From contig NW_019776024.1 in assembly GCF_001039355.2 (NCBI RefSeq), positions 536,440 through 600,439 on the forward strand: 64,000 bases of DNA, written 5' to 3'. Of this stretch, positions 1 through 13,400 are shown in pieces. Numbering within the stretch: the stretch's first letter is position 1; each line of letters starts with the position of its first letter. The stretch comes from Lingula anatina (lineage: Eukaryota > Brachiopoda > Lingulata > Lingulida > Lingulidae). Position numbers and translations under genes: made by a program. Under the pieces are notes generated by a model. The model worked only from the letters and a program-made list of their open reading frames with translations. It did no database searches and was not told the DNA's origin.

Positions 1-357
1 ACCAGCAGCAGCAACATGGCTGTCACTAAAGAACCAGCCACTACAACCTCTAGTACAACTTCAGAGAAGACAACCTCTAAAACCAGTGCTCCTCAGACTA
101 CCACATCTTTGTCTGGGGAAGCTGGAAATATTGGCAAACAAGAAGGCAATGAAGGAGGACTCTCCCAAGATACATTACTCATCATCATTGCTGCATCAGT
201 AGTGGTGGTTGTTCTTATTATCATTATTGTCATAGTTGTGGTTTGTGTGAAGAAGAAAAAGGAAGGTGCCCCCAAGCCAGAGGCCAGTAATGGACATACA
301 AATGGTGGCTATGTCAATGGTAACGGACACACGGGAACAGAAATGGCAGATATGTAG
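1..357 (+). CDS. 3' terminal exon of a single-pass membrane protein, unidentified
   Basis: The frame is open from base 1 to the TAG at 355-357, so this is the C-terminal part of a protein entering from the left; the Met at 16 is not necessarily a start. In order the translation shows a Thr/Ser-rich stalk of about 40 residues (mucin-like, probably O-glycosylated), a Gly/Glu/Asn-rich linker, one transmembrane helix of about 22 mostly Ile/Val residues, a KKKK stop-transfer cluster and a short Gly/Asn-rich cytoplasmic tail ending in EMADM. This is the layout of a type I surface receptor or adhesion protein. The ectodomain lies outside the window, so no family can be named. The basic patch after the helix puts the C-terminus in the cytosol. 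It runs towards the oppositely oriented USP24 gene. Confidence 0.75.
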   Translation, partial: TSSSNMAVTKEPATTTSSTTSEKTTSKTSAPQTTTSLSGEAGNIGKQEGNEGGLSQDTLLIIIAASVVVVVLIIIIVIVVVCVKKKKEGAPKPEASNGHTNGGYVNGNGHTGTEMADM

Positions 358-1190
358 ACATAATGAACTTTTGTGAAACAAAACCCCCAAATGTGTAGAC
401 TATACAACATAAAATGTTGCCTAAAATATAGACATGAATAAGACAATAGAATGGCTTCTGCATTCATAGTAAGTCTATATTGTAATTAAAAGTTTAGCAT
501 TACATTATACGTGAGACTTAATGTCCATGTCTTTATCCAATGAGCTTTATATTATTTTCAAGCTTTAAAAAGATATTTTAAATAAGTATTGTTCCCCAGG
601 AAGGACATGCATTGTCAAGTTGACTTTATCATTTATAATAAATAGATACTTCTCTGACATGATATAGAACCATTAAGATTAAATTTCATGGAAGAAAGAT
701 ACACAAATTAACATAATTGTGCAATCAACAGGTTTCCCACAGGAAATCTCCACATCCATATTTATGTGTTCTAATGTCTTTCTTATGTAAATAATAATTA
801 GTACAGTTTATCAAGGATAGTTTCTGCACTTATAATAATGTAAATATATGCACTTCATTTGATACATGACTCACATGATGATGTAATTCAATGTATATAG
901 ATCGTAAGACCACACTCAAATGTCATATATTGTGAATACTGTAGAGTAGAGAAAAAGTTAATTTATGGTAGTAAGTCAAATTATTAATCATCAAAATAAA
1001 AAAATGCCAAAATGCCTACTAAGTGCAATTTAAAACTTCTCTCTCTAATACAGAGTTGATGATGTACTCAGAACAAGGTTGTAAACATGAGTATCACTCA
1101 GTTAAATTTATGAATTTAAATAATTGTGATTATATATTTTTTCTTAAATAAAAAAAACTGTCAATAAAGTTATATGGACTTGTTTTTTCA
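358..1190 (+). other. Probable 3' UTR of the membrane-protein gene
   Basis: AT-rich sequence without coding signal follows the stop codon. Two AATAAA hexamers on the + strand, at 1147-1152 and 1163-1168, are good poly(A) signals and would end the transcript near 1190. A purine-rich stretch follows at about 1194-1300. From there to 1856 I see nothing beyond probable USP24 intron. Confidence 0.5.
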
Positions 1191-1856
1191 TGAAAATAAG
1201 AAATAGAAGAAAGAATGAAGGTGGGGGAAGGAAAGGGGGAGGGATAAAGACAAAATTTCATAAAAAAGATGGGGAAAATATAAGAAAAAAAAACTTCAAA
1301 ATTTCCACTTGGGGAAAATGGCTCATAACAGATGAAAGAAATGAGAGAAACAAGATCAAATGTGAATCATACAGGGAAACATAGCCCTCACTTATAATGA
1401 GATAGTACTCCATTCGAAAATGCCATGATTTACTGCTATCAATACTTAATCTATTTAACATTATATTTACTGCAAGGAGGAAGGGAGGATGGAGATGTCA
1501 CTGGTGATAGGATTGGCTGTAATATGAGTTTGTGCTGTCAACCATATAAAGCCAAGATAGGACAGTAATAATAAGTAGGGTCTTCAATTATGGTTATAAC
1601 ACTTATTCAAATGATACAGACAGTGGCACCACAGGTCACTTGGTTATAAAATGAAATAATGAAGTTCTCCACTCTATTTCTATGAAATGAACGATAAAAT
1701 AAATATCACAAACAAAAATAGATTTTCAAAAATAAAATGATTGGGTGAAAAAATTAATAGGGTCCACATCTAGAATATCTCTCATACAAAACATTTGCTG
1801 CTTTCATAGATAATCTAATATTTGTTTTAATCTTTAAAGATCAAAGGTATTCCTAC

Positions 1857-3949
1857 CTGAAAATAATCATCAAACTTGAGTGCCCTATTTGCCTCCCAGT
1901 CATATCCAAACCTCTTCAACTGAATGCAGAGCAGCGGGGGTAATGCTTTGATGCACAATCTCTTCACTGTGTCTCGCTATACAAAATTTAAGTCATAAAA
2001 TTTTAACAATCTCATAAAACTCTATGTGGCCAGATCATACACATGTTATGCATGAATTGTTCTATAGTGTCATTTCAATTTCATACAATATCTTGATCTC
2101 CAATCAAGAAAAAAAAAAAGGAAAAGAAAATTTGACGAAACTGGGGTTAACATTTATCAAAGATGAGTAACTCTCAATAATATAATTATACAAATTTGTA
2201 ATGCATGAAACATTCATAACTTATCATTATATCAAAATGAAAGCTTATTAATACCCATAAATAGCATATCCATTCACTGACAAACCTTTTCCCCACATTT
2301 TTCACAAAAGTAAGCATTTTCTCCTTCCAACAACTCCCCTTTCACAAACTGGTCTAGAGAATCCTGAAGAGTTGTATTTTTCACAGTCAAATTCAGAGCA
2401 TAGAAAGCCTCTTCCCTTTCATACCTGAAATGAAGTGTATGCTACATTTTTTCAAACAGTTCAGCTTGGATAAAAAGATCTCTATCATTTATTGAAGTGT
2501 TTTGCTTCATATAAATCAGCTCTACAAAATCTGAGGCTTAGGGTTTACATTTTTTGTCTTACCGGTGAGGACAATCCCTGCAAATTTTCTGATCAGAAAA
2601 GATACCCTGGAATCTTCTTTTGAAAACAGTTTCTCGCCCAATTTTCTGCAAAAAGAATTTAAACATGATAACTGATTTCCAGAAAATAAAAACACAAATC
2701 GACCCAGTCTCCTGATTTTCATTGTAAGAAATGCATTAAAACTATCAATATGCCTCTTCTAATCCATTTGTTTAACTTGTTTGAAATCGATTACACATAG
2801 CTTGCACTAAAAACAAATTTAGTTATTTGATTTATCACAATCATAGTAATTCTATCACCTTTAAGTGTTCATCTAACTGGTCTATCAATGCTGTGAAGAA
2901 GTCAAATGCATCCTGCTGTTCCCTGATGTTGACAGTCTGACCCCAGAGTTTGAACACTTTCCAGAATTTCTCTGGTTCATTGTACTGAAGTTTGCTTTCC
3001 ATAAGATTGCCAAATACATGCTGGATCTGGTAGAACACACTGAAAGTTTGATTAACACGTTAAAAATGTTCATTCAATGTTAAAGAGTAAAATGATTTTT
3101 TCAATCTAGAAATAACCAAATGTAGTTAAAATGGCAAAATCACATTCAACAAAAAAAAAAAAAAAAAAAAGACAAAAATATATTTAAAACATTAAACTAA
3201 AAAATATCATACAATTGGGCACAAACACAATGAAGAAAGAATCCAAAAAAAACATACTGAAGTTTATACAAAACAAAATTCAAATTTCATAAGAATGGGT
3301 TTTTTTTAGATATTAAGATAGCTGTTCTCACCTCTCTTCGTCTAAATTTTCATCATCTATGCCCAAAATATACTCTGGTATTCCTGGGACCATATATAGT
3401 AACTGGATCACAGAATTCATGTAACATGTAGCACCACCATTTTTCAGTCCAACAAAACCACAGCTCGCTCTACTTTCCACTGGAGGGAGGAACTAAAATA
3501 AAGCAGATGATTTTTCTCACTGTTAGAAGAAATAAATCAAATATGTCAAAATAATACATGAAGTGATGCAGCACTGCAGTTAATCATTATTACTACTTAT
3601 TCATTAAAAAATGCTATGAAATTCAATATCCCTTCACAAAAATTATACCAAAAATTTTAATGTAAACATAATCTTTTGCAAATTGAATAAACAAAATCAC
3701 AAAATTATAGAAAAAATTCTTGATCTTGGTTTTTACAGATTAGTTCTCAATTATTCTGCCTTGTCAAAACAAAAGTGATCCCCAGGGGTTATCATGTTGC
3801 CCACCTCCCACTCCTGTGCAGTGTCAGGGTTATGTCTGTGGTGCATGTTCAGCAGCTGTCTACAGATATCCTGCAGGTTCTCAGCACACTCATTAGCAAG
3901 TTCTACCAACAACTGGTAAGCTGCCACTCTGGACTCTGGACTGCCACAT
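1857..3949 (-). CDS. USP24: USP24 exons 38-43: catalytic domain, N-terminal part
   Basis: The exons are 3805-3949, 3332-3492, 2859-3039, 2563-2645, 2286-2424 and 1857-1976. Exon 3332-3492 holds the Cys box [16 protein letters not shown] with the nucleophilic Cys. Exon 2859-3039 has the conserved [21 protein letters not shown] (QQD box). Exon 2563-2645 gives [11 protein letters not shown] and exon 2286-2424 gives YFCEKCGEK, the two CxxC halves of the zinc-finger subdomain. Exon 1857-1976 reads [13 protein letters not shown] and ends at a donor gtagga. The next expected part, with the GHY/His box and the Asn/Asp box, was not found between 1 and 1856. Confidence 0.93.
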
Positions 3950-6900
3950 CTGAAGGGTTAATTATCATTAGTCTTTATGGAAATTAGACAATAATACACC
4001 ACTGAGCATCACGCACATGTCAGTTTGCATTTTAACATCCCTATCAACTGAAAGAGATTTAAACACTGAATAAAATCTATACCAGAATACATGTCAATAA
4101 AGGTTAATTAAAATTGCCATGCATAAATTTTTTAAAATTCCCCTTTGCACTATCAATGCAATACAGTAACAATACATTTTAACAATATGCAGTACATCTT
4201 AAATACCAATGACTATATTTTGTATCAAGATTTTCAGAAAAAACTTTGGCCAATTTAGCAAATTAAAATTATCAATATTAAAACCCCAGTGTGACTGCCC
4301 TCCCCCCTGCTGACCTTGAACTACTGTTCCACTGATTGTTGTTGGTGTTTGTGGGCCCAGGTTCATCTATGATGTGCTTAGAAGATGGAAACAGAAAATC
4401 ATTCAGCAAGTCTTTCAAGAGATCCTTGCCTGAAATAAGAAAACAGCTAATGCATCTAAAGCAGTTATGTTTGTTCATTATTATTCATTTTTGCAAAAAG
4501 TATCCTTGCATTTCTTTTCAACATCTTATTTTGTTACTCAAACTTCCTACACACTTTAACTTGTCAATTTAAAAACCATCCATCTCTTTAATAAAATCAG
4601 TATTAATTTGAATCTTAATAAGGTATTTTCCTCTCCAAAGCTAAGCTGTGTAAACCAAGTAAAAAGGAAAGTAAAAAACAAAACAGACAACAAGAAGGTT
4701 CCTCCATACCCCAGGACCTTTTCTCCACTCCATCACATGTAAAGAGAGTCCTTATCAGATTAAGGTGTCCTTCTAAGAGAATATTGTCAGTATCCATCAT
4801 GCCATTCTGTTCTGATGGATTAAAGTTTCCCAGCCAAGCTATTTCATCTTCTAGCATCTGGGTTGGATTTATTTGTAGCTTCTTTTGTGCGTCAACTGAA
4901 GAAAAATATAATAAAATACCACAATGTATGTGAAATCTACAATATTAAGGAAACAACATCGAGTTGCAACATTTACCTTTTCTTTACTCTTAGATAAAAA
5001 TCTTACCATCTCTTCAAGATACTCAATTTGTTCACTTTACAAACTGTAAATTTATAAACTTGCTTTATCTTTGGTAGCATAAATCATTCACAGTCAACAT
5101 TAGCATGATTTTATATGCTCTGGTACTTATAATGAAATACAAAATGCAACAAAACAAAAGCTTCATCTACAGCATTTATTATGATAAATATGAGATGTAC
5201 AAAACAAAGATTTACCTCTTGACCCAAAATCAAGTAAATTCAGGTTGTCCCCTACAGTATATCTATATTGGTGTATTATAGCCTAAACTTACCACTCAAC
5301 ATTTCTAAGAGAGAACATCTCAACTCAAAGTACTGGGTACACTGGCTTAGCAACCTGTATATTCAGAAAAACAATGAATAAATTTAGTCAGAAAAATGAA
5401 ATATTTCACAGCAATTCCTTAATCTTAAATAATATTTGCAATTACCATTTTACTATCAAATTAACTGTCAAAATTTTTTGCCATAAGTGTTTCAAAAATC
5501 CTCACAAAATAAATTAATAAGTAAACTAATAAAAAAGGAGGGGGGGTTAAACTGAGAAATGAAATTTATTCATTTCATTAAAACACAATAAAAAATCATT
5601 TCTGTAAGTTACCTCTGACTAGATCCTCGGATACTACTGGAAGGCACCCAGAATGGCAGCCTGGCCTTCAGCAGGACCTGGAGTAAGAAATGGTGTGGTG
5701 TCTGCTGCCCCTCCTGCTGGGGAACTACTGATGTCTTGCTCAGTTTGTAAAACTGGTCCCTGGCACATTTCCTGAGCTCTAAATCAGGACAGCCGACCAA
5801 AACATCAATTATGAAGTCTCCTATGCACGGTAAGTTGTAGAAAGATGCTGGAAAAGAAAATCAAAGAAATGGTTGTGAGTATATAGCAAAGCACTAGTGA
5901 AATTCCAATATCTGGAATAAGCTGATGATTTGGAGGAGAAGTTAAAATCTACTTTCAATGAAAGTTCATAGTTTTATAACAAAATTAAATCTATAAAATG
6001 TATTTGAAAATCTGATGCTTCAAAGATTGACCTATTCTTACTGATGTAAAAAATATGGACTGTGCATTCTTCATTACTAAAATGTGGATATAAACACAAA
6101 CACATGTCAGTGGCTTCTACAAGTTTACCTATTAATTGACTGCGTAGCTGCAAGCAGGTGACCAGAAGTTCTAGAGCCTCTTTAGCTATTGTGACATCTT
6201 TGTTAGATATACTAGTTTGATGGGCACAGACTCCAGCATACAGGGACTGACTGTCATCACTACTGTTACTAGCTGTGCTGCCTGCATAAAGAAAAGGAAT
6301 CAAAGAACAAAATAAACTTTTTAAAGAAAAAAAATTAATAACTGGACTTTTGACTGTAATGTCTATCTAAATAAAATGTTTGTTTAAATACTGTTACATG
6401 AGTTTTCTTGTTTCATTCATACTTTTCTATGAGAGCAAAAAGGAGAAAAGTTTAATGTAAGAAATGGCTGGGAACAGATGGGCGTGATTATCAGTCATTT
6501 TATTAACTGACATGCCAGTGAAAAATCTTATTTATTGGTAACCAAACAGAATTTTATATCAAATATAAGACACGAAGAAATGTGATAAATGTCCCAACTT
6601 GCCTGTACTACTTTGTCTGCTGCGTCTTCCACTGCTGGACTCTCTGATTGGCTGTACGGCACTGGCAAGATGGAGTCTTCCCGCAGCTGCTGCCCAGGTT
6701 ACACGCATAAAACATGAGACCGTCTCTGTGAAGTCAGTGTTGCTCATTGTCTAAAAAGGCAATCCAGATCAATGTTGTAAGTGGAGTGTTCATCAATCAA
6801 ACAAAAATAAACAAATAAGCAAACATACAAATAAATAAATAATTTTAAAAATGTTTACATAGATAAAATATTGCTGTATTATGCAAACCATATATTTTTT

Positions 6901-9900
6901 AGTCATAACAGCCAAAACATGACTTAATAATGAATGCTTTAAAAATCATAATTCAGGCTTGCATATATTTGATGTGTGACACTTGCCCAGCAATATATTT
7001 ATGGTTATCAACCTGGAGCACCTACCTGTATTGCTATGGCAGCTGTCTTGGAAGATGAAGTGGACTTGACAGGAGATGACCTGGCTGCTGCTGCGGCTGA
7101 GAGGCTAGCACCAGTGCTACTGTGACGTCTGCGTAATGTCAGGATTTTACTGTCTCCTGTTGCTGTTTGTCCACATAATAAATATCTGGAAAAAAAGGTA
7201 GATATTCTTTTTAATTAAGATTCTGAAAGCACAATTCCCATGTTTTTTTACTGCCTAGCAGGTAAGTCTCTTATGATAAAACTTTTTTTTCTGAAAATAC
7301 AAGGAAATCTCTTTAAAATTAATGACTATTTTCATATTCTTACAAACAGATTTTAAAAACAAAATTTCATGACAAGGCACCACCCACAACATCAACTCTG
7401 TGGTGAACCTATCCAATGAGAATATTTTACAAAGGGTTTTGTTCAACGTAACTCTGCATGAATGTTGACTGCTATCACACCACTAGACAGGGTGATGAAA
7501 ATTAAAACTTGGAAATAAAGAAAAAATTGATGTGAAATTTATAACTAATCTCACCTTAGCAACCTAAGGCCTATGGCATAACAGCCTTGTCTGGTTTTAT
7601 AATCTACATCTGGCGTAATGGCTTCCTTCTGAAGCAGATTGACCACCAAGTTTAATCCTCCACCATTGAGGAAATCGTCACAGAAGTGTTTGGCACTTTC
7701 TAAGGTCCCTGATTCTTCACAGGTAGGCATGAGTTTGCTGCTTAATACCTGTAGCATTAAAATACAAAAGTAACTGTGTAAGAATATGTTATCATTTAGG
7801 TTATTTTTACTAATATATTCTTACTAACTCAAATGAACACTAAAAACAATACTTGTTTTGACTGCACCTTTATCTTTTAGACTTGGTGATAGTAATGATG
7901 CACATATCATATTTGGTGACATAAACAGATAACTGTAGAGTAGTTAGACAGAAGGCACTAAAGGGCCAGCATTACATATACTTAACAACAGGGCAGCTAG
8001 CCATATATCCAGACACAACAACAAAGTGTCTGTCCATAAAAAGTCTCAGATTTCTCTACCTCAAGGTTATAAAGCACCCTAAAAGGATTCATATCTGGTG
8101 ACGAGGCATCAAACAACCCCCTGAGAACATCTTTTGGTGTAGATTTAGGACTGGTGAGTGGCGCTGGCATCACGGCAGCTTTCCTGGGACTGTTCTTAGG
8201 ACTGGCTGCAGGGCTGGGACTGGCCTCTGGAGAAGGCTGTCTGAGAGGCTGTAACGCAGATGGCGTGAATGCTATTCTTTAATACACCCATCTCCTGCTC
8301 CATTATTTATAGACGACTGACTTTACATAAACAGTCATATTTTTAATCAAAAACTATTTTAATTATCTGTGTTAAACTAATATTAACATAAAGACTGTAA
8401 TCCTTAAATCAAAGTACTCCTGCTCACCCTCTGCCCAATGGAGTCCAAGGCATCACTGACTGAGGGGTCTGTGGGGATGAGTTTCAGTAAATTTCTCACA
8501 CAAATCATGATCCTGAAAAAGATAATAGTGATTCTTTTAAAGAATGCATTATGTGCCAAAAAGAAAATATCTACTAAACTAGGTTGTAAAATGCAGAAAT
8601 CTTTACCTGCTCACATAATGATTGTAAGAAGAAGAAAAAGAACAACAATAATATGTAAGCTGGTTAAGCAAAATAAGACTCTGTATATCACACTCACTTT
8701 GGTTCTTCTAACTCTGCCATTTGATATAACATATCAAACACCTGGCCACCTGACGCCATGACAACACCAGGTAATGTTTTTTCCTGAATAAACAAACAAA
8801 CAAAAACACATATTTAAGGCATGATATTCAACATAGAGAATTCTGAATTTTGGCACAGAAGTAATGATTCAGCTAATTAAAAAACAAACAAACAAATGAT
8901 GCTCTGGTCAGTAAAGTTTAGGAGGAATTGCTCTTTAATGGTGCATTTTGTTTATTTAAAAATTCTCCTAACAAATTCCTAGATTGGTATATATTTACAA
9001 ATGTGCAATGCAACATACCTGTTCTAGATCAAATGTGGACCTGTATGATGGAGGTGGCTGAAATAAAATGTGAAATATTTCAAAATCTTTTACTAAAGAT
9101 ACATTTAGATTGTATGCTTTCTGCTCATATCAAATATATCAAGCTCATTGAGAGCACAATATATTATATCTTATAATATAAATAATGATATCTAAGGATG
9201 ATAAATATATCTAAATCTATTTTCTCCAAGCAACTTAATCAGTGTTTTTTTTTTTACATCAAATAAGTCTGGCTTTCATAAGTAATTGATATAACATGTG
9301 AAATTACAGTGAACATGTCTCACCTCTTTAACAGCAGCACTTCCAGACCCTGATGTCCCAATGCCAGTTAGCGTCCGCACACAAACTGTCTGCTGGTCCT
9401 CAATATTCAACTGATGCATCAGCTTTTGGTCCTTCATTTGTGTCAACTGAAATGTAGACTGTATCAATCAATTTATGACCCAAACTAAAGATATTATTCT
9501 GATTTATTTAAATATAAAGTCTACAAAGACTACAATAAATAATGTTTGAAAGGTATTTCACAGACTGATTTCAACAAGCTAAGCTTGAACAATATTTTGC
9601 GTGTTAAAAAAAATAATTAGATATATTATGACAGCATTTAATATAATCATTCAATTAAATCTGTGATTACCATTTTGTCATTGGCCACTATCTGAACTTG
9701 CTCTGGTGAACACTTCAACTCCATAGCTATCTTCTGCCTCACAGATACTAGTCTTTCATTGCTGTGTGTCTATATTGAAAATGAAAAATAATTATAGATA
9801 ATAAAATGGAGGAATGAAATGTTTCAAACCTTGGAAGTGTTTTCACTATACAATATTTTTTCATTTATCTAGCAAATTCTATCTGATACTGCCAGAAAAC

Positions 9901-10410
9901 CATCATATACCACATCATAGATTAGATTAACATTTAACTAAAAAGGTAAAAAAAGGGAAACTTCAAAGAAGAAAAGTTTTTTTAACTGTTAAATGGTATA
10001 CTTCAAATTCATAAGAACACTATAAATCATACACTGAAATGCTTAAATTTCTAACAACCTTTCACAAATAATACCCAAATGTGAAAACTACAATTATCCA
10101 TCTATCAAAAATATCCAAATGAACTTACTGTGACTGTGAACTCATGTTTAGGTGACTCTGAACTGACGTACAGGTTGAGGGGATGTCCCTGGAAAGATGC
10201 ACCATGAGGGAGGATGGTTCTAGGACCCATATGTAGCTCTTCCACTGTCAGGATGTACCTCTCTGCTATGGACAGGAGCCTCTCTATGTTCAGTAACTTG
10301 GCAGACCTGGAGCAAAATATTTGTGTTACAGATTAAAGCCTGATACACTATATACAAGTTGAATGCTGCAAATGTAATGCATGCTTTCCGCAACAGTGTA
10401 CGTGCAAAAA

Positions 10411-10453
<43 letters not shown>

Positions 10454-13400
10454 ACTTTCATATCAATATAAATCACGACTGTTATAATATTTCAAATATT
10501 AATACTAAGCCATGTATTACCTGCTAGGTGAGGGGACAGAAGCCACCTCTGGGACCACTGCTGCTGTCAGGGTCTTGGTTGCAGTGGAGAAAGCCTGGAA
10601 AATGGCTGAGCCTCCTATTGTTATCATTGCACCCTGATAATATGGAAAAGACTGCCTTAAAAACCACGCAAACATATTCCTTGTATAATTTTCATTAAAG
10701 AAAAAACCAAAGATGAAGATGAATTTCATAAAATTTAAGAACTAAAATATAAGAACTAGAATATTACAAAATGTCAATAATATATTCCTTTGTAATAAAA
10801 TATGAAAAGAGGTTTTCTATGCAAATGAAATTTTCTACTTTTTTAGAAACAATAACAAAATTTACCTCAAGTCTTCCATAACATTCCTCGATAAACTTTC
10901 TGTGCAGTGGAACAGGATCCTGTGACAGGTAGAAATAAATTTATAAATTCAATGTTACTTTATTAACTAATGTTTAAACCAAAAACAGTACTTCTTAGCC
11001 AAGGCATCTGTCCTTACCGGGATGAACTTAATACCTTCAACTTGACTTGGAACAAGATCACCTGATAATGTCTTCTTGATTCTTCCATTTAACATAAAAT
11101 AAATCACCTGACATCAGAAAGAATCACTGCATTCCATTAATCCAGGAATAAACAGTATATTTTTTTTTTTACATCTAAGTTTATTACGAGACCCACCTTC
11201 TTCAGTTTTGGTACCAGACTGATGTAGGACATGTGAAGTAGGACATCTATGGCTTCCTGAGCAATGTCTTCATCTGTGATATTGAGGCATGTCTCCCACA
11301 GATAGTCTAGACCAATGAGATCACTTTTCTCAACAACCTAAAGAGAATGTATACCAATGTGTAAAAACATGTTGAAGACCATATAATGAAAATATCCAGC
11401 TTCATAAAAAGGCATGAGTACACTATCTGTAGTAACTATAACAATTGTAACATTAAATTTGCTTTAATTTTAACAAATGGCAAAATCTGTGAAACTTCAT
11501 GTACTTACCAAGAGAGTACCCTGCTTCTTTAGTTTATTCTGATACATGTTGACACTTTCAAAAAAGAATTTCCAGCACCTGAATCCTGCAAAAATATAAA
11601 GGAAAGTATAATTAAACCAGAGATTCACCCAAATTTTGACCTTTATTAGAAAAGATACTTCACATCTAAGTCTATTCAACATTAGAACTTTAAACCTTAG
11701 AGCTAAAAATATTGTTTCAGTACTCAAACTTACCCTTTTCAGTCATTTTACATGGATCAAGCTTCAGCAGCTCTTTCTGGAACAGCGATTCTTGTGTTTC
11801 GGCTTCCAGGTCAGATATCCCTTTTGTAAACCACTCAAAACACACCTTAACAAAAGTTAAATTTTATAAGATTTGAAAGAAAAAAAAAACATTTAGCTAG
11901 ACTGTATAACAGATAGATATTCAGCACATTCTACCTCAAACCCAAACGACTTGCTTTGTTTACCAAGAACAATATGCCCTTATACTAATTAGTACAATAA
12001 AAACTTGTAATTCCGTACAGCATGTCAGTGATCTAGAACTTGTTTCACTAATGACCAACAGCTAATACTTGAGCAAAAAAAAATTTTTCGCTCTAAGCAA
12101 CAGCCTGTATAACCTCTTGTCTGTGGAGTTTCCATTTATAGTCAGTGGACACCGCTAGACTGGAAAACTTAAATAAATAAATTGATCTAAATGTGATCAA
12201 AGCACCCACCTCCTTGTCCCAGTTGCAGGCCTCAGGGTTGGCCACCAGGGTGTCCCATATGTCCCTGGCCCTGTGCCAGGATAAGTACAGTGCCCCTTCT
12301 TGTAATGTGAACTGGAGGAATTCTAAATGGACACTAACATACTGAAAAAGAGTTAATACCTAAAGATGTGTTTGAGCTGAGAATTTTGTTTTCCAACCTG
12401 TAACTTCCACTGAGAGTAATTATAGGACAAGACGGGAAAGAAAAGAAAAACTTAAGATATCTAATTTAAATATTACAAAGTATTAGCCCCTCTTACATTA
12501 TTTATTTGAGGCAATTCATTTCTAAATTATAAATGTTTCATTACTGAATTTGTGCACAGAATTCTGGTCCAAAATTTAAAGATTCTTACATCTTCATGAG
12601 TATATCTGCCATCCACAACTGTGTCTGGTTGCAGAGGTTCTTCCTTGGCCTTTGCTGCATCAACACCCAGTTTATGGCACTTGACTAAACTATTGGTTAC
12701 TAACTTAACTGTATCACAGGTTTTGTTGAGGTCATATAAGATACCCTAAGAAAATAGATAGATATTCATCATTTATAAATTATTGTCCACAGATAATTTT
12801 GCTCATAATTTCAATGATCCAAATGGTCATTTAAAATTCAAAATGAATCTTTTCAGGAAGTGCTTCAGAAAAAAATTCTTACCCTGTCAGCTTTTGAGAA
12901 TGTTTGCTTTGCTATATTTTTGGATATATGTAAGAGTTGTTTCAAAGCAGGTAGCACCCACACTCCCTAAAAGTTAAGTACAGAAATATTTATTGAAAAA
13001 TAAAAATGAAAGATCAATCTATTCAGAGTTAAAATTCTAACATAAGGTAATCCTTTTACTGTAAAATGTCAGACATTTAAGATGTTTGGAATTAACTTTT
13101 AAGCAGTATCAACAGTAACTTTACATAAAACATAAAATAATAGACTTCAATACTGTAACAAGTTCAATCTATTCTGGACTTACCTTCTTTATGTCTTCCA
13201 CACATTTAGTTAAGTAATTCTTCTTCACCTGCTCTCGCACACTATAGGCATCACTGAGAATGACCAGATGTTCTCCCAGGGCCTGCTCTATTAAGTTGGT
13301 GGTCAGTGACGGGACATGGGCCAGGTCCCACAGCAGTTCCAGCACTCTGGTGGTGGTCTTAGGAACCCTGGCATCCTTCCCTATACGCCCTATCAGACTC

